Of a stretch of DNA of 64,000 nt, positions 59,226-64,000 are shown piece after piece. The notes below the pieces were generated by a model. That model was not told the origin of the DNA. It saw nothing but the letters and a program-made list of their open reading frames with translations, and did no database searches. Positions within the stretch are counted from its first letter, which is position 1, and the number at the start of each line of letters is the position of its first letter. Location of the stretch: positions 1-64,000 of the forward strand of contig CAIULN010000079.1 of the NCBI GenBank assembly GCA_903900025.1. Reading direction: 5' to 3'. This stretch comes from an uncultured Methanomicrobiales archaeon (lineage in GTDB: Archaea; Halobacteriota; Methanomicrobia; Methanomicrobiales; Methanospirillaceae). The translations under genes were made by a program, and so were the position numbers.

Positions 59226-61076
59226 TCATTTCATCAGAAGATTTATAAGTGCTCCGATAAAAATACCAAGGCTGACTGAATAGACCGAGGCAAGCACCGT
59301 GATCCTTGCCCCGAGGTTCCGGTAGAGCACCGCGATCGTCGAGACACAGGGGATAAACAGGACGCTGATTACGGCAAAGGTGTAGAGCTGGACTGCGCTC
59401 ATGATGGACCCGAGGTCTGCAGTCCCGCCGAGCACCGCCAGTGTTTCGAATGCAAGCTCCTTCCTGAAGATGCCGAACAGCAGCGCAGTGGACGCATACG
59501 GGGGCAGCCCGAGAAGCGACATGGTCAGGGGTGCGACCATGCCCTGCAGTGCATCGATGATCCCGGAATACTGGAGCAGCCCCAGTGCAATGCTGGTGAC
59601 GATCAGCACCGGCATGGCGATGAACAGGAATTCCTTGATCCGGATCCATGCCTTGGTGAGGACGAGCGCGGGCTGGGGGCGCCGCAGCGGCGTCATCTCG
59701 ACAATCATGCCGAATTGTTCGCCCGGCGTGATGCGCGAGAGAAGGATAGCAGAAACGATGATCAGGACAAAGATGATCAGGTAGATGGAGAACGCCCAGA
59801 GGAGCCCGACAAATGCTGCGACAATGCCTGCGATCACGACCGTGCGGGCAGAACAGGGGATCATCGTGATCAGGAACGCCGCGATCGTCTTTTCGCGCCG
59901 GGTCTTGAGGATCCGGATGCTCATGATGGCCGGCACGGTGCAGCCGAACCCGATGACCATCGGAATGATCGCCTCACCGTGCAGCCCGAGCCGGTGCATG
60001 GCACGGTCCGCGAGGAATGCCGCACGGGTCAGGTAACCCGTGTCCTCAAGGAAAGAGAGCGCAAGGTAGAAAATGAATACGAACGGGAACGCGATGCCAA
60101 AGCCTGCCTGCAGTGCGATCAGGAGTGATCCGCCGATCTGGGCAGGCAGTGGTGGCAGCCCCAGTGCGTTGAATGGACCGATCAGGGCGGTGGTAAAACC
60201 TGCAACGATAGCCCTCTCTAACCATGAGCCGATCAGAAAAACGGAGAGGAGCATAAAGACAAGGATTGCACAGAGAATGGGGATGCCGGGCATGGTGCGG
60301 GTGAGCAGGCGGTCCAGATCAAATGACGTCTTTCTCTCACTGATTGCCACCACCTCGGCAGCAAGCTGGCGGGAAAAGTTGTGCCGGTTGGTCGCGATGA
60401 TCTGGTGCACCGACATCCGGTGGCGCTGTTCGATCTCCCGTGCGATCGATTCTGCGGAGTCACGGAGCAGGGGGTCCAGGCTCCCTCCCTGGAGCGCAAG
60501 AAGGTTCCTGTGCCGCGGTGTTGACAGTGTTTTTTCGAGGCTTGTCAGGGCGGCCTCGATATGGTGGTCGTAGGGTGTCTGCACATCAGGAGGGCGGGCT
60601 GCGCCAAGCGCTGCAGGCACGATACGGTCAATGTTTCTCCCCTCCCTTGCCGCAACTGCGATCACTTCGACGCCGAGCAGTTCCGAGAGCCGGCGGGTAT
60701 CGATGGAGAGCCCCGACCTCTCCGCCTCGTCGATCTTGTTCACGACAACGAACATCGGCATTCGGTACTCTGCCACCTGAAGGAGGAGGTAGAGGTTCCG
60801 TTCAAGCCGTGTCGCATCGAGTACGGCGATGAGGGCGCCTGCTTCCCTCTCTTCAAGAAATGTGCGGACGAGAGCCTCCTCATCGGAGCTGCCGTCAAGG
60901 GAGTAGATGCCGGGCAGGTCGATGATCTCGAATTTCTCGTTCTTATAGCAGACGTTCCCCTTTTCCAGCGCCACCGCAGTGCCGGGATACCGGTTGATCT
61001 CCACCCCGAGGCCGGTGAGCTGGTTGAAGATCGTTGATTTTCCCACATTGGGGTTGCCGATCAGGGCGAATCTCAT
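59226..61076 (-). CDS. feoB: ferrous iron transporter FeoB
   Basis: 616 residues. N-terminal G domain: G1 IGNPNVGKSTIF, G3 DLPGIYSLDG, G4 NKIDEAE, G5 region. About eight to ten membrane helices follow from residue 265, with the family core PMVIGFGCTVPAIMSIRILK and MIPCSARTVVIAGIVAAFVG, holding the Cys residues thought to line the iron path. It moves Fe(II) inward. Starts inside the regulator gene (ATGA overlap), so FeoA-type control and transport are coupled. Confidence 0.95.
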   Translation of the reverse strand: MRFALIGNPNVGKSTIFNQLTGLGVEINRYPGTAVALEKGNVCYKNEKFEIIDLPGIYSLDGSSDEEALVRTFLEEREAGALIAVLDATRLERNLYLLLQVAEYRMPMFVVVNKIDEAERSGLSIDTRRLSELLGVEVIAVAAREGRNIDRIVPAALGAARPPDVQTPYDHHIEAALTSLEKTLSTPRHRNLLALQGGSLDPLLRDSAESIAREIEQRHRMSVHQIIATNRHNFSRQLAAEVVAISERKTSFDLDRLLTRTMPGIPILCAILVFMLLSVFLIGSWLERAIVAGFTTALIGPFNALGLPPLPAQIGGSLLIALQAGFGIAFPFVFIFYLALSFLEDTGYLTRAAFLADRAMHRLGLHGEAIIPMVIGFGCTVPAIMSIRILKTRREKTIAAFLITMIPCSARTVVIAGIVAAFVGLLWAFSIYLIIFVLIIVSAILLSRITPGEQFGMIVEMTPLRRPQPALVLTKAWIRIKEFLFIAMPVLIVTSIALGLLQYSGIIDALQGMVAPLTMSLLGLPPYASTALLFGIFRKELAFETLAVLGGTADLGSIMSAVQLYTFAVISVLFIPCVSTIAVLYRNLGARITVLASVYSVSLGIFIGALINLLMK

Positions 61077-61720
61077 TGTTCCCGCTCCACACAGATTGAG
61101 GCGGCAACTTCAGGGCTGAGTGCCACATCGCACCCCTTCACCTGGACAACGAGGGCGTTGTTGGCAAGCTTGCGCTTGATCCTCACCCGTTCGCCCGGCA
61201 CCACACCGAGGTCAAGGAGCCGGTTCGCCCGTTCCTTCCCAAGGATCCTGCTCACGATAAGGTCATCACCTTCGTTAAAATCGGTCAGTGCCGGTAACGG
61301 GCGTACAATTTCACCACCCTCTCCCTGCCCCCCGCGCCGGCGGTGGGGTGGTGATTGCATATAGGTACCAAGGCGGCTGATCGTTTCATCCGATACCGCG
61401 TGCTCCAGCAGGCAGGCCTCGTTTGACGCGGACGGGATGTCCATTCCCAGCATCTCGGAAAAAAAACACTGGAGGGTCTCGTGCTTTTTTACAACCCGCA
61501 TGGCGAGTTCCTTCCCCTGAGGGGTCAGGGTTACTCCGCCGTCCCCGGCCAGAACGGCATCCCCTTTTTCTGCAAGAACCGTCAGGACAGACTGTATCTC
61601 CCCCTCTGTTTTTTTGAGCGCTGCTGCGATGTCGTGGATCGTGGGGGGGCGTCTGCCGTCCCGTGCCAGATTAAGAATCGCCTCGAGGAAATCCTCCCGC
61701 AATGAGGGGTCGATGATCAT
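61073..61720 (-). CDS. DtxR-type iron-dependent regulator with FeoA domain
   Basis: About 215 residues from the ATG at 61720 (the frame opens at a TTG at 61729). N-terminal winged helix (RPPTIHDIAAALKKTEGEIQ, ALAEKGDAVL-type wing), metal-binding dimerisation region with HETLQCFFSEMLGM and EACLLEHAVSDET, then a C-terminal FeoA/SH3-like domain (about 145-215: FNEGDDLIVSRILG, LGVVPGERVRIKRKL, VALSPEVAASICV). It probably senses Fe(II) and controls feoB, with which it overlaps by 4 nt; the FeoA domain may also aid FeoB directly. Confidence 0.9.
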   Translation of the reverse strand: MIIDPSLREDFLEAILNLARDGRRPPTIHDIAAALKKTEGEIQSVLTVLAEKGDAVLAGDGGVTLTPQGKELAMRVVKKHETLQCFFSEMLGMDIPSASNEACLLEHAVSDETISRLGTYMQSPPHRRRGGQGEGGEIVRPLPALTDFNEGDDLIVSRILGKERANRLLDLGVVPGERVRIKRKLANNALVVQVKGCDVALSPEVAASICVEREQ

Positions 61721-61823
61721 GTATTCCAATATTCTTTTCCCGATATGGTTATTAATGTGGGTGGATACGGATCACGATGGATCAATCAAGGCTATGTGGG
61801 GTGGCGGGCAATAGTATGCAGAA

Positions 61824-62453
61824 ATGTTATACTGGCTCTATGAACAGATGCTCAAACGGAAGATTTCCGTCCTTCCGGCACATATCTGTTTCATGATCAG
61901 CGGGCGTGACATGGCAGAGGCCCCTGATAACCTCCTGCGCATCACCGGCTGGTGCAATGAGATCTCTTCCTCCATCGCAAAACAGGCACTGCCCGAACAG
62001 CAGACGATCACAGGGCTGACCTTTCACATAAGTTCACCGGCACCTGAACAGATGGAACGGTGCCTTCCTGCCATATATGCAATCGGGAATATCGCCCGCC
62101 TCACCCTCCACTACCGGGAAAAAGAAGAGGTGATCGGAGAAGGCCTCGGAGTCGTCGTGGCGATCGGCAAAAGCGGGCGGGAGGAGATCACCGCCTGTAT
62201 CCGGAAAATGGCATTTGATAAAATTCCTGCGCAGCAGGTGGACGAACGGTTGCTGGAGTCCTACCTCACCTTCAAATACGTCCCTGATATCGTGGTCAAG
62301 AGCGGCGGGGACCACCTCACTGATTTTCTCATCTGGCAATCGGTGTACTCCGAGCTCTACTTTTCCGATGTGAACTGGACCTCGTTGCGCAAGGTGGATT
62401 TTCTGCGGATCCTGCGGGACTACCAGTCACGGGTGAGGCGGTTCGGGAAATAA
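61824..62453 (+). CDS. NgBR/Nus1-like cis-prenyltransferase subunit
   Basis: 209 residues. Fold and length match undecaprenyl-diphosphate synthases (VLPAHICFMISGRDMAEAPD at the N-terminus; FLIWQSVYSELYFSDVNW near the C-terminus) but the catalytic Asp of M-D-G-N-R-R is Ser (I-S-G-R-D). The last residues RRFGK carry the RxG motif that completes the active site in trans in heteromeric cis-prenyltransferases. It is therefore probably the non-catalytic partner of the enzyme encoded at 63247-64000. The product would be the polyprenyl glycan carrier. Confidence 0.75.
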   Translation: MLYWLYEQMLKRKISVLPAHICFMISGRDMAEAPDNLLRITGWCNEISSSIAKQALPEQQTITGLTFHISSPAPEQMERCLPAIYAIGNIARLTLHYREKEEVIGEGLGVVVAIGKSGREEITACIRKMAFDKIPAQQVDERLLESYLTFKYVPDIVVKSGGDHLTDFLIWQSVYSELYFSDVNWTSLRKVDFLRILRDYQSRVRRFGK

Positions 62454-62456
62454 TTG

Positions 62457-63164
62457 TTATTTCATCGTTACATTGACCCAGCACGGGACATTATTCACGG
62501 TTGTTTCCTGGATCACGAACCGGTTTTTCAGTGCAACGGAAAACGACCGCCTGTCGGGAACCGGAGAGACGGAGTTCGCCCTGCACCACCGCACAAACCG
62601 CTGGTACATCTCATCTTTGGGAACAACGCCGCCCCCGCTGCTCTCTGCATCGGTGCGCACAACCTTCGTGCTCACGAACCGCCTGATTGCAGTTTCCCTC
62701 CCCTTCATTTTTGCCGGCTCTGCCTTTTCCCTTGTCCGGCTCCGCGGCAATGATACCGGTTGAGCGGGTTGTGGTGTGCGGTCAGGCTCCTTTATTTGCC
62801 CTGCTCCTGATACAACGGCGCTTTTCTGACGGGGGCGATGGGCGGTATCTTTTTTCTGCTGTAAAACCGTACCAGGCGTTGTGGGATCATCTGCGTTCAG
62901 CACCGGGCGCAGGGACCCGTTCTCCTGCCCCAGACCTCCGGTGGCACGGGCTGTTTTTTGCTCGGATGCAATGATGACCGGTTCTGCCGGTGCCTCCTCC
63001 GGGAGCTGCTGCTGGCGGTAATCGATACCCACCAGATCAGCAAGTGCCCGGTTGCATTCATGGCTGATATTGAGCCCCCGTTCATGGACATGTGCAAAAA
63101 TATCGGCACGGATCAGAACTGATGTGTGCCGCCACTGGACGCCTTCGCCTTTTTTTGCGGTCAT
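62457..63164 (-). CDS. ribbon-helix-helix plus winged-helix protein
   Basis: 235 residues. Residues about 10-50 (WRHTSVLIRADIFAHVHERG, then SHECNRALADLVGID) resemble CcdA-like antitoxin or ribbon-helix-helix DNA binding. A long Pro/Gln/Thr-rich linker follows. The C-terminal 60 residues (MYQRFVRWCRANSVSPVPDR, then RSFSVALKNRFVIQETTV) look like a D5-primase-type or similar winged helix. Probably a DNA-binding protein; no toxin gene adjoins. Located between the two cis-prenyltransferase genes. Confidence 0.65.
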   Translation of the reverse strand: MTAKKGEGVQWRHTSVLIRADIFAHVHERGLNISHECNRALADLVGIDYRQQQLPEEAPAEPVIIASEQKTARATGGLGQENGSLRPVLNADDPTTPGTVLQQKKDTAHRPRQKSAVVSGAGQIKEPDRTPQPAQPVSLPRSRTREKAEPAKMKGRETAIRRFVSTKVVRTDAESSGGGVVPKDEMYQRFVRWCRANSVSPVPDRRSFSVALKNRFVIQETTVNNVPCWVNVTMK

Positions 63165-63246
63165 GATTCCCCTATCTTCTATTCTTTTGAGAAGGGATAT
63201 AGAGCCAGCGGTGTGCGATGCGAACCTGAAGGATCGAACATGTCAT

Positions 63247-64000
63247 TTACTGCTGTGCCTGCATCCGCTGGTCATAGACACGGATCGCCCGGAGAAGGTC
63301 GATTTTGCGAAAGAGTGGCCAGTAGGGGGCGCAGAAATAGACGGCGGATTCATGACCATTTGCGAGCCATGGCAGAAAATTTGAGGTGCGGTAATCATTT
63401 CCCGTGCGGATGATCAGGTCGACCGGCGGCAGCCCCTTCCCGCCGTGGAGGTGCGATTCGACCATCTCCACATCGATCGCATCCGGCGTGATTACACCAT
63501 CCCGCACTGATGTGAGGATATCCCGGGCGGCAAGGACGATCTCATTTCTCCCGCCGTAGGCAAGGGCGATATTGAGGTAAAAGCCGGAGTACCTTCTGGT
63601 CGCTTCTTCTGCGCTGCTGATTGCATGGAGAAGATCCGCAGGAAGCAGGGAGCGATCGCCGATTATCTGGACCCGGATTTTGTACCGGTGCACGCGTTCA
63701 TCAGTGAGGACCCGGATAAACTTCTCCTTGAAGAGTGCAAACAGGTGCCCCACCTCATCCTGGTCGCGCCGGAAGTTCTCGGTTGAGAACGTGTAGAGCG
63801 TGAGGTGATGGATCCCAAACTGATGCGCCCAGTCGAGCATCTCCTCAGTTTTCTGTGCCCCGGCGCGGTGCCCTTCGGAGGCATGTATGCCGGCCGCCCG
63901 GGCGAACCGCCGGTTTCCGTCCATGATGATCGCGATATGGCGCGGGATATGATGGACCTGCATCCGGAGGAAGCGCTCGTAGAGCGGTTCAAGGAGGCTT
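63247..64000 (-). CDS. uppS: cis-prenyltransferase catalytic subunit (UppS-like), 5' end outside window
   Basis: The frame is open to the window edge, and residues upstream of the Met at 63963 (LEPLYERFLR) are typical of the family N-terminus, so the true start lies beyond 64000. Catalytic motif IAIIMDGNRRFARA, LTLYTFSTENFRR, NIALAYGGRNEIV, DLIIRTGNDYRTSNFLPW. The Asp-Gly-Asn-Arg-Arg site is complete. The C-terminus (RAIRVYDQRMQAQQ) lacks the R-x-G motif found in self-sufficient enzymes, which matches dependence on the 61824-62453 partner. Confidence 0.9.
   Translation of the reverse strand, partial: SLLEPLYERFLRMQVHHIPRHIAIIMDGNRRFARAAGIHASEGHRAGAQKTEEMLDWAHQFGIHHLTLYTFSTENFRRDQDEVGHLFALFKEKFIRVLTDERVHRYKIRVQIIGDRSLLPADLLHAISSAEEATRRYSGFYLNIALAYGGRNEIVLAARDILTSVRDGVITPDAIDVEMVESHLHGGKGLPPVDLIIRTGNDYRTSNFLPWLANGHESAVYFCAPYWPLFRKIDLLRAIRVYDQRMQAQQ

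Noticed and set aside
62457-63164. Type II toxin-antitoxin system based on the CcdA-like N-terminus
   Set aside because: No small toxin gene overlaps or adjoins it, and the protein is far longer than an antitoxin.

Overview
The window is about 64 kb of a methanogenic archaeon, most likely order Methanomicrobiales (Methanoregula / Methanosphaerula / Methanoculleus type). This rests on the joint presence of an archaeal histone, RadA, FEN-1, an archaeal RPA, diphthine synthase, a presenilin-type protease, the McrA-modifying pair YcaO-TfuA, the methanogen-specific DUF1890/DUF1894 pair, an F420H2 oxidase (FprA), CDP-archaeal-lipid chemistry, and PEGA and IPT/TIG surface proteins. Promoters are TATA-type and several genes look leaderless. 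No rRNA, tRNA or CRISPR array was seen. Most of the window is GC-rich core genome with tightly packed, often 4-bp-overlapping genes.

Layout. 1-6 kb: end of hisD, then a minus-strand operon (small protein, DJ-1-like, GT2 glycosyltransferase, TPR-winged-helix protein, BrxC/D-type DUF2791 ATPase, exported protein). 6-13.4 kb: TPR membrane protein, then the operon pyrG-guaA(B)-argD-hisC-AK6-CDP-alcohol phosphotransferase. 13.5-25.8 kb: tfuA-ycaO, FEN-1, presenilin, Nog1-type GTPase, HTH-CBS regulator, histone, PRC-barrel, phosphoglycolate phosphatase-radA, and the lysA/dapL/RPA operon. 25.9-35.7 kb: ABC exporter, CutA, DUF1890-DUF1894-ubiquitin-like protein, a lone receiver, a frameshifted PEGA gene, a HEAT-repeat protein, and a KorAB-type 2-oxoacid oxidoreductase. 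35.9-44.6 kb: two paralogous TIG lipoproteins, a rubredoxin-FprA-desulfoferrodoxin oxygen-defence operon, and a three-gene nitrogenase-like cassette (NifH/NifD/NifK-like) of unknown substrate. 44.7-49.6 kb: PAS protein, a C-rich palindrome array, then a strongly AT-rich island with a stop-interrupted HNH gene, a PD-(D/E)XK-like protein and several small membrane proteins. 49.6-64 kb: leuCDB, SIMPL protein, KH-domain NusA-like protein-hisE, DUF151, a UPF0104 membrane protein, DUF357-dph5, a pair of degenerate RecA/KaiC proteins (one fused to a small GTPase), DtxR/FeoA-FeoB, and two cis-prenyltransferase homologues that look like the two halves of a heteromeric enzyme.

Most interesting items: (1) the NifHDK-like cassette, where both large subunits keep three P-cluster-spaced cysteines and neither resembles CfbD; (2) a double-hairpin element present twice, 33 kb apart, with compensatory changes in its stems; (3) the KaiC-like/GTPase pair lacking RecA Walker A motifs; (4) the split cis-prenyltransferase; (5) the DUF2791 ATPase coupled to a TPR-winged-helix protein outside any BREX locus; (6) the palindrome array bordering a foreign AT-rich island. 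All function calls are from reading the sequence; no database search was possible.
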